A DNA stretch of 64,000 nt from positions 1 to 64,000 of the forward strand of contig JACMNQ010000036.1 in NCBI GenBank assembly GCA_014378465.1, in the 5' to 3' direction. Positions 53,569 through 62,452 of this stretch are shown piece after piece. This DNA comes from Oligoflexia bacterium (lineage in GTDB: Bacteria; Bdellovibrionota; UBA1018). The number at the start of each line of letters is the position of its first letter. Positions within the stretch are counted from its first letter, which is position 1. The notes beneath the pieces were generated by a model that had not been told where the DNA came from, did not search any database, and worked only from the letters and a program-made list of their open reading frames with translations. The position numbers and the translations under genes are program-made.

Positions 53569-56500
53569 TCAGTCGAAATTCTTGAAAGTGTAGCCCTGAA
53601 TGCCCAGCATTCGACCGGTGACGGAGGCGGGGTCTCGGATCAGTTTGTCGGGTGAATTCGCGGCAATGAGGTGTCCGCCGGCCGTGCCGCCGCCGGGACC
53701 CATATCGATGACCCAATCGGCCTGCGCAATGACATCCAGGTGATGCTCGATCATGACCACACTGTGTTTGGCATCGACCAGATCCTGAATCACTCCCAGC
53801 AATTTCTTGACGTCCTCCATATGCAGTCCCGTGGTGGGCTCATCAAACACGTAAAGCAGGTTTTCGGACTGGCGATCATCGAGAGTCGCGGCGATCTTCA
53901 GACGTTGCGATTCGCCCCCGGAAAGAGTCGTCGCGGACTGCCCGACCTGGAGGTATCCGAGTCCCACGTCCCGCAAAATGCCGAACTTTCGCACCAGGAT
54001 CGGATTGTCACGAAAGAGTTCATAAGCGTCATCGACAGTCGTGTGGAGGAGTTGATTGACGTCCTTGCCCCGGTAGCTGACATCCAGCACATTCTTCTTG
54101 AAGCGTTTGCCGCCGCATTCTTCGCAGGGGAGTTTCACTTCCGCCATGAAGTGCATGTCGAGCGTGATTTCTCCTTCTCCTTTGCAGACGGGGCAGCGAC
54201 CCCCATCCACGTTGAAGGAGAAGTGCTGCGGCGTGAAGCCGCGGCGAAGTGACAGGACCTGATTGGCGTAGATGCGCCGCACTTCGTCCCACGCCTTGAG
54301 ATAAGTGGCCGGGTTGGATCTTGAGGACTTGCCGATCGGACTCTGATCCAGCAGCACCACACCCGAAACCTGCTCGGCACCATAGAGGCGCTCAAATTTT
54401 CCGACGGGTTCAGTGCTTTTGTAGAAGAGTTTCGAGAGTGAGTTGTAAAGAGTCGAGTGGACGAGCGTGCTCTTGCCGGAACCTGAGACTCCCGTGACGA
54501 CGACGAAGCGGTCCAGCGGGATATCGATGTCGATGTCCTTGAGGTTGTGTTCCGTGCAGCCGACGAGCTTGATCACGCGTTTGGCGGGTGGGCGAGGGGG
54601 TCTTGTCCGTTCGATCTGAAAGGCACCGGACAGGTACTTGCCCGTGAGAGAAGCGGGCGTATTCTGAAGAGTTTCAGCGGTGCCCTGTGCGACGAGTTCG
54701 CCGCCCTTCCTGCCGGCAGCAGGACCGAGTTCCACCAGCCAGTCGGCAGCACGCATGACTTCGAGGTCATGTTCGACGACGACGACCGTATTTCCCTGGT
54801 CGCGCAGCCGTTTCAGAACGCGGATCAGGCGATCCGTATCCGCGGCATGGAGCCCGATCGAAGGTTCATCGAGGATGTAAAGCGTGCCGCAAAGTCCGTT
54901 GCCGAGCTGAGTGGCCAGATTGATTCGCTGAAATTCTCCGCCCGAGAGGGTCTTCGTGAGGCGGGAGAGCGTGAGGTAACCCACGCCGACTTCTTCGAGA
55001 AACGCGAGGCGCTTTTCGACCTGGCCCATGACTTGTCCCGCGATCTTGCGTTCATGGGGCCTGAGGTCAAGCCGGCTCAGCCAGCCGATGATGTCCTGCA
55101 CGGGCATGTCGAGCGCGTCGGCGATGTTGCGATCGCCCATCTTCACCGCAAGCGCTTCGCGGTTAAGCCTTGCTCCTTGGCAGGAGGGACAGAGGCTCTG
55201 CGTCTGGTAGCGCCGGATGAAGACGCGAATGTGGAGTTTGTATTTATAGCGCTTCAGGTCCTCAAAGACTCCGATCACGCCCGGAAAAGTCTTGTCGTCG
55301 GGATCGCCTTCCCAGAGAAGCTTCTTTTCGCTCGCCGTGAGTTCACGGTAGCGCTTGCCGATGGAGATTCCATGGCGTTCCGCGAAGCGAAAGAGGTCCT
55401 TTTGCCAGTCGGAGAATGAGGGCTTCGAAAAAGGATCGATCGCGCCATTCTTGAGGGTCTTCGAAGGATCCGGTACGAGCAGAGCTTCGTCAAGCTCAAG
55501 CGTGTGACCAAAGCCGCTGCACTGGGAGCAGGCACCGATCGGGCTGTTGAACGAGAAGAGGTGAGGTTCAGGGAAGCGGTGCTCAGTGCCGCACTTCATG
55601 CAGGCGAAGCGACTGTCAAAGAGTTTGAACTCTTCCGTATCCATGTCGTAGAAGCCCACTCGGCCACGACCGATCGAAGTGGACTGATCAATCGAATCCA
55701 GAACACGGGCCCGGGTTTCGACATCCTCCTGGGAGTCCTCTGAAGTGCGCAGGCGATCGACGACGACGAAAAGTTCGCCGTTCGCGACTGCTTCGGCTTT
55801 GATCGCGGGAAACGCACCCGGCTGAATGTCATCGAGATCGATGACTTCGGATTTCGTTTCAGATTTTCTCCAGAGGATGCGGGAGTAGCCCTGTTCCTTG
55901 AGGATCTGAAAAAGAGTTTGAATGTTCGTCGTTCCGTCGGGTTTCTTTCCTTTGGCGGAGGATTTCGCCGAAGCATTCTTTGCGGTCTTGGCCTTGGACT
56001 TCTTCGCTTTGGCTTTCTTGCCTTTGCCGTCCCTGGATTCAGCTTCCGTTTCGGCCGGCAGAATCGGAGAGACGAGCAGGGCTTTTCGGCCCGGCAGCCA
56101 GTTCATCGCCCAGTTGAGAATGATCTGCGAATCAAGTTTCTGAACTTCAGTACCGCAGTTCACGCAGTAGGTGCGTCCGGCTTTCGCGTAGAGCAGTCGC
56201 ATGTAATCGACGACTTCCGTCTGGGTGCCCACGGTACTGCGGGAATTCATGACGTGATTTTTCTGTTCGAGCGCGATGGCAGGAGGAATGTTCTGAACCT
56301 GGTCGAGTTCAGGCTTGGCCATTTTTTCGAGGAACTGGCGAGTGTACGTCGACAGACTTTCGACGTAACGCCTCTGCCCCTCGGCATACAGCGTATCAAA
56401 GACCAGCGAGCTTTTTCCGCTCCCGGAGAGGCCCGTCACGACGGAGATCTTGCGCGCCGGGAATTCCACGGTCACGTTCTTCAGGTTGTTCTGGCGAACT

Positions 56501-56580
56501 CCCTGAAGACGAATGGAGCGATTCTTCACGGCTGGGGCAGGGCGTGACGGGGCGGGCGGAGTCTTCAGGGATGTCGTCAT
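53569..56580 (-). CDS. uvrA: Excinuclease ABC subunit A
   Basis: A 1003-residue nucleotide-excision-repair damage sensor. Two ABC ATPase cores are present: Walker A GLSGSGKSS at residues 50-58 and GVSGSGKSTL in the C-terminal half; ABC signatures LSGGEFQR and LSGGESQR; Walker B LYILDEPSIGLH and LYVFDEPTTGLH. Zinc-binding CMKCGTEH...CSQC and CPVCKGEGE...CEECGG modules are intact. An unusual insert of about 33 residues rich in lysine/alanine (184-216) sits in the UvrB-binding region. Convergent with the exported-protein gene; a bidirectional terminator separates them. Confidence 0.96.
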   Translation of the reverse strand: MTTSLKTPPAPSRPAPAVKNRSIRLQGVRQNNLKNVTVEFPARKISVVTGLSGSGKSSLVFDTLYAEGQRRYVESLSTYTRQFLEKMAKPELDQVQNIPPAIALEQKNHVMNSRSTVGTQTEVVDYMRLLYAKAGRTYCVNCGTEVQKLDSQIILNWAMNWLPGRKALLVSPILPAETEAESRDGKGKKAKAKKSKAKTAKNASAKSSAKGKKPDGTTNIQTLFQILKEQGYSRILWRKSETKSEVIDLDDIQPGAFPAIKAEAVANGELFVVVDRLRTSEDSQEDVETRARVLDSIDQSTSIGRGRVGFYDMDTEEFKLFDSRFACMKCGTEHRFPEPHLFSFNSPIGACSQCSGFGHTLELDEALLVPDPSKTLKNGAIDPFSKPSFSDWQKDLFRFAERHGISIGKRYRELTASEKKLLWEGDPDDKTFPGVIGVFEDLKRYKYKLHIRVFIRRYQTQSLCPSCQGARLNREALAVKMGDRNIADALDMPVQDIIGWLSRLDLRPHERKIAGQVMGQVEKRLAFLEEVGVGYLTLSRLTKTLSGGEFQRINLATQLGNGLCGTLYILDEPSIGLHAADTDRLIRVLKRLRDQGNTVVVVEHDLEVMRAADWLVELGPAAGRKGGELVAQGTAETLQNTPASLTGKYLSGAFQIERTRPPRPPAKRVIKLVGCTEHNLKDIDIDIPLDRFVVVTGVSGSGKSTLVHSTLYNSLSKLFYKSTEPVGKFERLYGAEQVSGVVLLDQSPIGKSSRSNPATYLKAWDEVRRIYANQVLSLRRGFTPQHFSFNVDGGRCPVCKGEGEITLDMHFMAEVKLPCEECGGKRFKKNVLDVSYRGKDVNQLLHTTVDDAYELFRDNPILVRKFGILRDVGLGYLQVGQSATTLSGGESQRLKIAATLDDRQSENLLYVFDEPTTGLHMEDVKKLLGVIQDLVDAKHSVVMIEHHLDVIAQADWVIDMGPGGGTAGGHLIAANSPDKLIRDPASVTGRMLGIQGYTFKNFD

Positions 56581-56737
56581 GGTTGGGCCCAGTGTAGTGA
56601 TTTTTGTGTTGGTTTCATAGGGGCACTGCCTGAAACTTAGACACTTTCAGTTCGTACCGGGAAGCGCTTCATTTCAGCTCGAAAATGAAAGAGTTGAGAT
56701 TTCGAGGGGTTGGAAGGGAGAAAATGCACTGTGTCAG

Positions 56738-56754
56738 TTGGCACTCACCTTGCT
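56738..56754 (+). promoter_or_regulatory. Sigma-54 promoter
   Basis: TTGGCAC-N5-TTGCT: the invariant GG (56740-56741) and GC (56752-56753) are exactly 12 bp apart, and all consensus positions of TGGCAC/TTGC match. A transcript would start near 56764. The gene at 56839 is downstream. This implies control by an enhancer-binding protein. Confidence 0.8.
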
Positions 56755-56765
56755 CATAGGGCGGC

Positions 56766-56801
56766 GGACCTCTAGAGTTCCCCAACTCGGTGGTGAGGTC
56801 C
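56766..56801 (+). promoter_or_regulatory. Nested hairpin at the predicted 5' end of the transcript
   Basis: Outer stem GGACCTC / GAGGTCC (56766-56772, 56795-56801) encloses an inner stem GAGTT / AACTC (56775-56779, 56784-56788) with a CCCC loop. It begins within a few bases of the start expected from the sigma-54 promoter, a position where hairpins protect mRNA from decay. Confidence 0.7.
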
Positions 56802-56838
56802 AGCCCCTCAGTGTCTGAACTGATCAGGAGTAGATCGT

Positions 56839-57165
56839 ATGATGAAAATGAATAAATCGATTTTAGGCGGAGCCTTTGCGTGTGTCGGTGTCTTGAGCCT
56901 CGTGGTGAGTTCCCTGGCTTCGGCTTCGGTTCCCACTCAGGGTCGCATCACGGATGACACCGCCATCTACCAGAATCTCTCGGAGATCAGAGCTCACCGC
57001 GAGCATGACTTGAATGTGGATTCTGACATCGCTCGCCTTTCGGCTCTCGAAGGTCGTTACAAGGAAAAACTGCCCGCACTCAGTCGCCCCATCCAACGTG
57101 TGAAGCAGCAACAGTACCGCAACAACAGTATTCCGTCTCGTCAGGCCGCCCCAGTCAGGAACTGA
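56839..57165 (+). CDS. Small exported protein, predicted sigma-54-dependent
   Basis: A 108-residue protein with AGGAG 8 nt before the ATG. The signal peptide (SILGGAFACVGVLSLVVSSLASA) ends near ASA; the mature ~75 residues are helical and charged (RAHREHDLNVDSDIARLSALEGRYKEK) with a basic, Gln-rich tail. No cysteine in the mature part and no family recognised. It stands alone between a sigma-54 promoter with a structured leader and a strong terminator, as expected for a highly regulated, abundant product. Confidence 0.72.
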   Translation: MMKMNKSILGGAFACVGVLSLVVSSLASASVPTQGRITDDTAIYQNLSEIRAHREHDLNVDSDIARLSALEGRYKEKLPALSRPIQRVKQQQYRNNSIPSRQAAPVRN

Positions 57166-57228
57166 GTTTCTCGACTTGAACTGACTGTCTCGAAACTTGA
57201 GGCGGCTTCAGGATCACAAAATGGAAAA

Positions 57229-57277
57229 GGCCGCTTTGCAGACCCGTTTGGGTGCGAAGCGGCCCTTTATTTTTTTC
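57229..57277. terminator. Bidirectional terminator
   Basis: Stem GGCCGCTTTGCA / TGCGAAGCGGCC (57229-57240, 57253-57264, one G-T pair) followed by CTTTATTTTTTT on the plus strand; TTTT follows on the minus strand. It separates the small exported protein gene from the convergent His/Lys-rich gene. Confidence 0.9.
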
Positions 57278-57334
57278 AGCAACGCTGTTCGGAGAGTCCG
57301 AGCGGGCTGCTGAAAAAACTCAATCGAAAGACGA

Positions 57335-57550
57335 TTACTCAGCAGTGTGAGCTTTTTTGCCGTGCTTCTTGCCGTGCTTCTTCGCGTGGTGCTTCTTGCC
57401 GTGCTTGGGAGCTGGAGCTTCAGCGGTTGGAGCAGCCATTCCCTGATCGCCCGCAGGAGCGCCTGCAGCAGGAGCGCCTGCATCCTGTGCGAAAGCGGAA
57501 ACAGAAGCGACCATGAGGGCAAGAGCGAAACAATTGATGAATTTTTTCAT
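57335..57550 (-). CDS. Small exported His/Lys-rich protein
   Basis: A 71-residue protein from ATG 57550, with GGAG 7 nt upstream. The signal peptide ends SAFAQ; the mature part has an Ala/Gly/Pro-rich half, then a tail built of repeated HGKK/HAKK units. The nine or so histidines could bind metal or anionic polymers; this is inference. No known family. Confidence 0.62.
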   Translation of the reverse strand: MKKFINCFALALMVASVSAFAQDAGAPAAGAPAGDQGMAAPTAEAPAPKHGKKHHAKKHGKKHGKKAHTAE

Positions 57551-57680
57551 TTTATTCTCCAAAGTGGAAATACATTTTTAAGATCATTCTATTTCACATC
57601 GTTTTGACTGACTTGGCAAGCCCAGTTGTTTGACATGATGTGCGATTGTTCATGTTTTAAAATGGAGTGGCCGTCGCCTC

Positions 57681-57714
57681 ACGCACTGCACCTCTTGAGT
57701 GCGTCTTCTTTTAT
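57681..57714 (+). promoter_or_regulatory. Candidate attenuator hairpin upstream of ribD
   Basis: ACGCACT / AGTGCGT (57681-57687, 57698-57704) around a 10-nt loop, followed by CTTCTTTTATTG, ends about 15 bp before the ribD ATG. It lies in a divergent intergenic region, so it cannot terminate an incoming plus-strand gene and may regulate rib expression. I see no FMN-riboswitch core. Confidence 0.4.
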
Positions 57715-57729
57715 TGTTAGAGAATCTTC

Positions 57730-58722
57730 ATGAGCGCGGATTTGCCCGAAACTGACGGAAAAGATGCAATGATCCTCGCGCTCGAGAGAGCTCGAATTTT
57801 CGTTGGCGCCACGGCGCCGAATCCTCCGGTTGGCGCAGTGGGACTCGCTGCGGATGGGACAGTGCTGTCGGTCCAGGCTCATGAACGTGCGGGCACGGGT
57901 CACGCCGAAGCTCGAGTGATTGAAGAGTGCAGAGCGCTGGGTCGACTCCACGAACTTCATACGGTGGTGGTCACTCTTGAGCCCTGTAATCATGAGGGGA
58001 GAACTCCCGCCTGCAGTGAAGCGCTCCTTCAAGCGGGCGTCAAAAAAGTGATCTACGGCGCAGATGATCCGAATCCACGTGTTGTCGGGGGCGGCGCCGG
58101 ACGCTTGAGACAAGCGGGGGTTGAAGTCATTCAGGATCCGAAGCATCAGGAAGCCTGTGCAGAGCTGATCCGAACTTTCAGTCACTGGTCTCGCACTGGA
58201 CTTCCCTGGGTCACCGTCAAGACGGCTTGGAATCTTCAAGGGTCAATGGTTCCGGAAGTGGGGGCCAAGACCTTCACCACACCTGAATCGTTGCGCTTCG
58301 CCCATGAGCTCCGGAAAAGAGCCGATGCCCTGATCACGGGGAGCGGAACAGTTTTGTCGGATTCTCCGCTATTTACGGTGCGACAGGTCGAGGATCATCC
58401 TGAAAAGAAGCGAATCCTGGTTCTCCTGGACCGTCGCAAGCGAGTGTCGGCTGAATGGAAGCTGGCTGCTGAAAATCGAGGTTTTGAAGTGGTGGATGAT
58501 CTTGATCTCGAAGGAGCCTTGTACAACTTGGGTCAAAGAGGCTGCCTGGAAGCCTTGGTTGAAGCGGGTCCCGAGCTCTCCGGTGCAATTCTGTCTAGCG
58601 GGTTTTGGAATAGCCATGTACAAATCAGGCAGATCACACCCAGTCTGGATAGAATCGAGATCAGCAACCATGTTCACTGGAATCATCCAAAAAGTCGCGC
58701 AGGTCACTTCAAGCAGCTTTAG
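57730..58722 (+). CDS. ribD: Riboflavin biosynthesis deaminase/reductase RibD
   Basis: A 330-residue bifunctional enzyme. The N-terminal deaminase has NPPVGAVG, the zinc ligands in TGHAEARVIE and EPCNHEGRTPACSEAL; the C-terminal reductase has KTAWNLQGSM, RFAHELRKRADALITGSGTVLSD and a degenerate end. It deaminates and reduces the pyrimidine intermediate from GTP. The 3' end overlaps ribE by 53 bp. The reductase domain is slightly shorter than usual. Confidence 0.92.
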   Translation: MSADLPETDGKDAMILALERARIFVGATAPNPPVGAVGLAADGTVLSVQAHERAGTGHAEARVIEECRALGRLHELHTVVVTLEPCNHEGRTPACSEALLQAGVKKVIYGADDPNPRVVGGGAGRLRQAGVEVIQDPKHQEACAELIRTFSHWSRTGLPWVTVKTAWNLQGSMVPEVGAKTFTTPESLRFAHELRKRADALITGSGTVLSDSPLFTVRQVEDHPEKKRILVLLDRRKRVSAEWKLAAENRGFEVVDDLDLEGALYNLGQRGCLEALVEAGPELSGAILSSGFWNSHVQIRQITPSLDRIEISNHVHWNHPKSRAGHFKQL

Positions 58723-59359
58723 TCCGGGAAGTGCGAACGTTTCTTCTGATGCCACTTCTGACAACTCGACGGCCGGCTCGGGCGAGGGTTCCATGAGGGT
58801 CTGGATTGAGACTCCATTCGATGATCTCCAGCTCGGTGAGAGCGTTGCGATCAACGGGGTCTGTCTGACCGTCGCCGAATACGATGATCGCGGAAACGCC
58901 CTTTTCTTCATCAGCCCTGAAACGTTGAAGAAGACCCATCTGCAAAATCTGACCTCCGGATCGAGCATCAATCTCGAGCGCGCCGTGAGTCTCGAGACCC
59001 GGCTGTCCGGGCACCTGGTGCAAGGACATGTCGACGGCATGGGCAGGTTGCTCAGGGTTCGCGAAGTCGGAGAAGCCGCTGATCGGTGTTACGAACTCAG
59101 CCTGGAGATTCCGGAAGGTCTGTCCCGTTACTGCGTCGAGAAAGGCTCGATCGCGCTCAATGGCGTGAGCCTCACGATCAACTCGATGTCGGGCCTTGTT
59201 CTTTCCTTCATGCTGATTCCACACACCTGGACTCACACTCAATTCAAAACCCTGGCCGCGGGAGATTTCGTGAATATCGAAGTCGACGTGATGGCCAAAT
59301 ATGTGGAGCGTCTATGCCAGCCTTATCTCAAACACTCTCTCGGGCAATCGGGGCTCTGA
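58670..59359 (+). CDS. ribE: Riboflavin synthase alpha subunit
   Basis: A 229-residue enzyme that dismutates two lumazines to riboflavin. The canonical N-terminus [12 protein letters not shown] sets the start at 58670, inside ribD. Two homologous barrels are seen, each with a [10 protein letters not shown] / [10 protein letters not shown] strand and [11 protein letters not shown] linking them. An unusual Ser/Gly-rich insert of about 25 residues follows MFTGIIQKV. Overlaps ribBA by 46 bp at its 3' end. Confidence 0.93.
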   Translation: MFTGIIQKVAQVTSSSFSPGSANVSSDATSDNSTAGSGEGSMRVWIETPFDDLQLGESVAINGVCLTVAEYDDRGNALFFISPETLKKTHLQNLTSGSSINLERAVSLETRLSGHLVQGHVDGMGRLLRVREVGEAADRCYELSLEIPEGLSRYCVEKGSIALNGVSLTINSMSGLVLSFMLIPHTWTHTQFKTLAAGDFVNIEVDVMAKYVERLCQPYLKHSLGQSGL

Positions 59360-60570
59360 ATGCACACAAGATGGTCATCATGGTCGATGATGAGGATCGT
59401 GAAAACGAAGGCGACCTGATTCTCCCAGCCGAATTCGTCACTGCCGAAGCCATCAATTTCATGGCCATGCATGCCCGGGGTCTGATCTGCCTGACTCTCG
59501 AAGGAAAGAGAATCGACGAACTGCATCTGCCCATGATGACCGCTCAGAACAGATCCCCGAAACAGACCGCCTTCACGGTCTCCATCGAAGCTCGGCACGG
59601 AGTCACGACCGGCATCTCGGCCCATGACCGCGCACAGACGGTTCGCGTGGCCGCCGACCCCAAGATGGGTCCGGCTGACCTGGTGAGCCCGGGACATATT
59701 TTCCCCCTTCGTGCAGTCGAAGGAGGAGTGCTGGTCCGTGCGGGGCACACTGAAGGATCCATCGATCTGATGAAGCTGGCCGGGCTCAAACCTTCCGCCG
59801 TCATCTGTGAAATCATGAAAGATGATGGAACGATGGCAAGGCTTCCGGACCTTCAGATCTTCGCCGAGAAGCACGGCCTGCCGATCGTCACCATCAAGGA
59901 AGTCATCGCGGCCCGCATGCAGCAGGAGAGCCTGATCGAGGAGATCGCGCGCACGCGACTTCCCTCGAGTTACGCGATGACGGGTGATTTTGAACTACGC
60001 GCGTTTGAGAGCAAGATTGATGGGACGGAGCATGTCGCCCTGATTCGTGGCAAACTGGATGCATCCGCCGGTGCCCCGCTCGTGCGAGTGCACTCGGAGT
60101 GCCTCACGGGAGACGCTTTCGGATCCCTGCGCTGCGACTGTGGTCCGCAGCTGCATTCGGCGATGAAACAGATTGCCGAGAGCGAAAATGGAGTCCTGAT
60201 CTACATGCGTCGCCATGAAGGTCGAGGCATCGGTCTGGGAAACAAGATCAGGGCTTATGCCCTGCAGGACCAGGGAATGGACACGGTTGAAGCCAATCGC
60301 CACCTCGGCTTCAAGGAAGACCTCCGTCAATACGGCCTGGGCGCTCAGATTCTGCGCCAGCTCGGAGTTCAGGAACTTCGGCTGCTGACGAACAATCCGC
60401 GCAAGATCGTCGGCCTCGATGGCTACGGCCTGAAGGTCATCGAACGGGTTCCGATTCAGATGGAGTCCAATCCCTTCAATCAGGTCTATCTGAACACGAA
60501 GCGCGAGAAGCTCGGACACCACCTGTCCGAGAACCATCTTGCGGAAAAAGCTCAGCAAAAGGAAAAATGA
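59314..60570 (+). CDS. ribBA: Bifunctional DHBP synthase / GTP cyclohydrolase II
   Basis: A 418-residue protein from ATG 59314. The N-terminal DHBP synthase has [16 protein letters not shown] and the [11 protein letters not shown] loop; the C-terminal cyclohydrolase has [18 protein letters not shown] with its zinc cysteines, [17 protein letters not shown] and DTVEAN. It supplies both precursors of riboflavin. Its stop overlaps the ribH start. Confidence 0.95.
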   Translation: MPALSQTLSRAIGALNAHKMVIMVDDEDRENEGDLILPAEFVTAEAINFMAMHARGLICLTLEGKRIDELHLPMMTAQNRSPKQTAFTVSIEARHGVTTGISAHDRAQTVRVAADPKMGPADLVSPGHIFPLRAVEGGVLVRAGHTEGSIDLMKLAGLKPSAVICEIMKDDGTMARLPDLQIFAEKHGLPIVTIKEVIAARMQQESLIEEIARTRLPSSYAMTGDFELRAFESKIDGTEHVALIRGKLDASAGAPLVRVHSECLTGDAFGSLRCDCGPQLHSAMKQIAESENGVLIYMRRHEGRGIGLGNKIRAYALQDQGMDTVEANRHLGFKEDLRQYGLGAQILRQLGVQELRLLTNNPRKIVGLDGYGLKVIERVPIQMESNPFNQVYLNTKREKLGHHLSENHLAEKAQQKEK

Positions 60571-61010
60571 AGCCCATGAGATTTGCAGTCGTCGTCAGTC
60601 GTTTCAATCCCGAAGTCACTCAAGGTCTCCTTCGCGGCACGCGTGAGTACTTCAGTGAGCAGAAGATCGAAGTAGCCCCTGAAGATGTTTTCGAGGCCCC
60701 CGGTGCGCTCGAAATCCCGTTGATCGCGCAGACGCTGGCGAAGTCCGGGAAGTATGCGGGCGTGATCTGTCTGGGCTGCGTGATCAAGGGCGATACGGCT
60801 CATTTTGAATTCATCAGCCTGGGCGCAACCGTTGGACTGATGCAGGCCATGCTCGTGACGGAAACTCCGCTGGCCTTCGGAATTTTGACCACTTACACGG
60901 ACGAACAGGCGGTCGCTCGCAGCCGTGACGACGCTCATAACAAGGGCCGGGAAGCCGCCGCCGCCGCTTTTGAAACGGCCGTGCTGCTCAAAAAAATCGG
61001 GCAGTCCTGA
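60567..61010 (+). CDS. ribH: 6,7-dimethyl-8-ribityllumazine synthase
   Basis: A 147-residue enzyme condensing the RibD product with [42 protein letters not shown] (the catalytic His in TAHF) and [16 protein letters not shown] match lumazine synthase. ATG 60567 overlaps the ribBA TGA. Order ribD-ribE-ribBA-ribH is the classical operon order. Ends 1 bp before the convergent HD gene stop. Confidence 0.95.
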   Translation: MKPMRFAVVVSRFNPEVTQGLLRGTREYFSEQKIEVAPEDVFEAPGALEIPLIAQTLAKSGKYAGVICLGCVIKGDTAHFEFISLGATVGLMQAMLVTETPLAFGILTTYTDEQAVARSRDDAHNKGREAAAAAFETAVLLKKIGQS

Positions 61011-62447
61011 TCAGGAAAATCGGGCAGTCAGTTCCGTTGGAGCTGGAGCGTCTGACAGCTCAGGCGAGTCTTCGTAAGGCATCGCTTCGCCGCGGCCCTG
61101 ATTACGGCAGCGTGGATAGTTTTCGGGAGAGACGTAGAGCCGAGTGATCGAGCGCTTCTCCCCATACCGTTCGAAAAGATCCGTGCACTTCTGAAGCGGA
61201 ATGTACGCGGGCTGACTGTAATGATTGTCGTAGCGAACGAAGATCGGTGCCGTGACTTTTCTGAAGTACTTGGAAAGTTCGCCCGTGGCGGTCGCCGTGA
61301 GGTAATGGATGTCCTGACTCTTGAGGTCCTTCTCGATCTTCGCGAGGAGTTTCTTCTGCTCAACCAGCGCGGTCTTCGTCGCTGGGATGCCCGTATGAAG
61401 TTCCACGAGCATGCGATAAGATCTCTTGTCCGTGATTCGTCGGGCCCATTCGTTGGAGCTTTTGGCGAGGTGGGCGTACAAGTGCGCGTCGTTGTAGTTG
61501 CAGTAATCTTCGATGTCAGCTGGAAGGGCGTAATCGCAGTCAGGGCTGGCGAAGTACTGCGCGAGCATTTCATCGTAAACGGCGCTTTTATAATGAAAAT
61601 AGACCATCAGAAACATGTGGTAGCGCGAGATCAGGAAGTCTTCAAAGGCATAGAGCGCCCGGTGCTGAAGGGCGAGGTAGCATTTGCCCTGACTCACGTG
61701 TGAAGTGAGATTGCCCACGAGCCAGTCAAAATCAAACTGACCGTAGCTCACGCCTGCATGCATGCTGTCGCGTCGGAGGTAGTCCATGCGGTCTGCATCC
61801 ATTTCACTGGAGATCAACTGCTGAAGAATTGGACGAAAATCAATGGGCTTCTTCTCGTTGAGTCCGGGAATGACCTCCATGAAGAAGGAATCCTCAATCG
61901 ACATGTCGGCATCGATCAATGAGGCGATGTGCCGAGGGGTGAAGCCATTTTCCTTGCCCGCTCTCTCGAGAAGGTGAGTGAGACTGGAGTCGAGAATGAT
62001 CTTGAGAGTGTAATCTTCGTGAGTGGCTTTGCGTTTTTTCTGAAAGCCTTCGAGCGGGACTTTGAGTTCACGGACGTCGGGCATCGCGAATTCAGTCGTG
62101 TGAGAGAGGGGGCCGTGACCCACGTCATGAAGGAGCGCTGCAAGTCGAGTGACTGCGCGAAAGCGGGCAAAAGCCTGGGGGTGATTCTGAGAGAGGGGGA
62201 TCCGGTCCGGAGCATACTGTCCGGCTTTGCGATCAGGACCGCCAAAAATGGTATCAAAAGCCTGGGTAGCGGTTTTCATCGCCCCCAGGCTGTGAATGTA
62301 ACGATTGTGGGTTGCGCTCGGATACGAGTATTCGGCAAAACCCAGCTGCTTGATATTTCGCAAGCGCTGGAAATAACGTGAGTCAATGATGGCGCGCTCG
62401 TTCGTTTCGATGACGATCGAGCCATGAATGACATCACGAATTTCCAT
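61011..62447 (-). CDS. HD-domain phosphohydrolase (paralogue of 5399-6895)
   Basis: A 478-residue HD protein. RYFQRLRNIKQLGFAEYSYPSATHNRYIHSLGA, LAALLHDVGHGPLSHT, and SEMDADRMDYLRRDSMHAGVSYGQFDFDWLVGNLTSH match the protein at 5399-6895 closely, establishing paralogy. H..HD..D metal ligands are intact. A nucleotide triphosphohydrolase-like activity is probable. It lies 5 bp after the histone-like gene on the same strand. Confidence 0.85.
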   Translation of the reverse strand: MEIRDVIHGSIVIETNERAIIDSRYFQRLRNIKQLGFAEYSYPSATHNRYIHSLGAMKTATQAFDTIFGGPDRKAGQYAPDRIPLSQNHPQAFARFRAVTRLAALLHDVGHGPLSHTTEFAMPDVRELKVPLEGFQKKRKATHEDYTLKIILDSSLTHLLERAGKENGFTPRHIASLIDADMSIEDSFFMEVIPGLNEKKPIDFRPILQQLISSEMDADRMDYLRRDSMHAGVSYGQFDFDWLVGNLTSHVSQGKCYLALQHRALYAFEDFLISRYHMFLMVYFHYKSAVYDEMLAQYFASPDCDYALPADIEDYCNYNDAHLYAHLAKSSNEWARRITDKRSYRMLVELHTGIPATKTALVEQKKLLAKIEKDLKSQDIHYLTATATGELSKYFRKVTAPIFVRYDNHYSQPAYIPLQKCTDLFERYGEKRSITRLYVSPENYPRCRNQGRGEAMPYEDSPELSDAPAPTELTARFS

Positions 62448-62452
62448 AAGAC

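Noticed and set aside
57563-57729. FMN riboswitch upstream of ribD
   Set aside because: The conserved RFN core sequences were not found by eye; only a simple hairpin is present.
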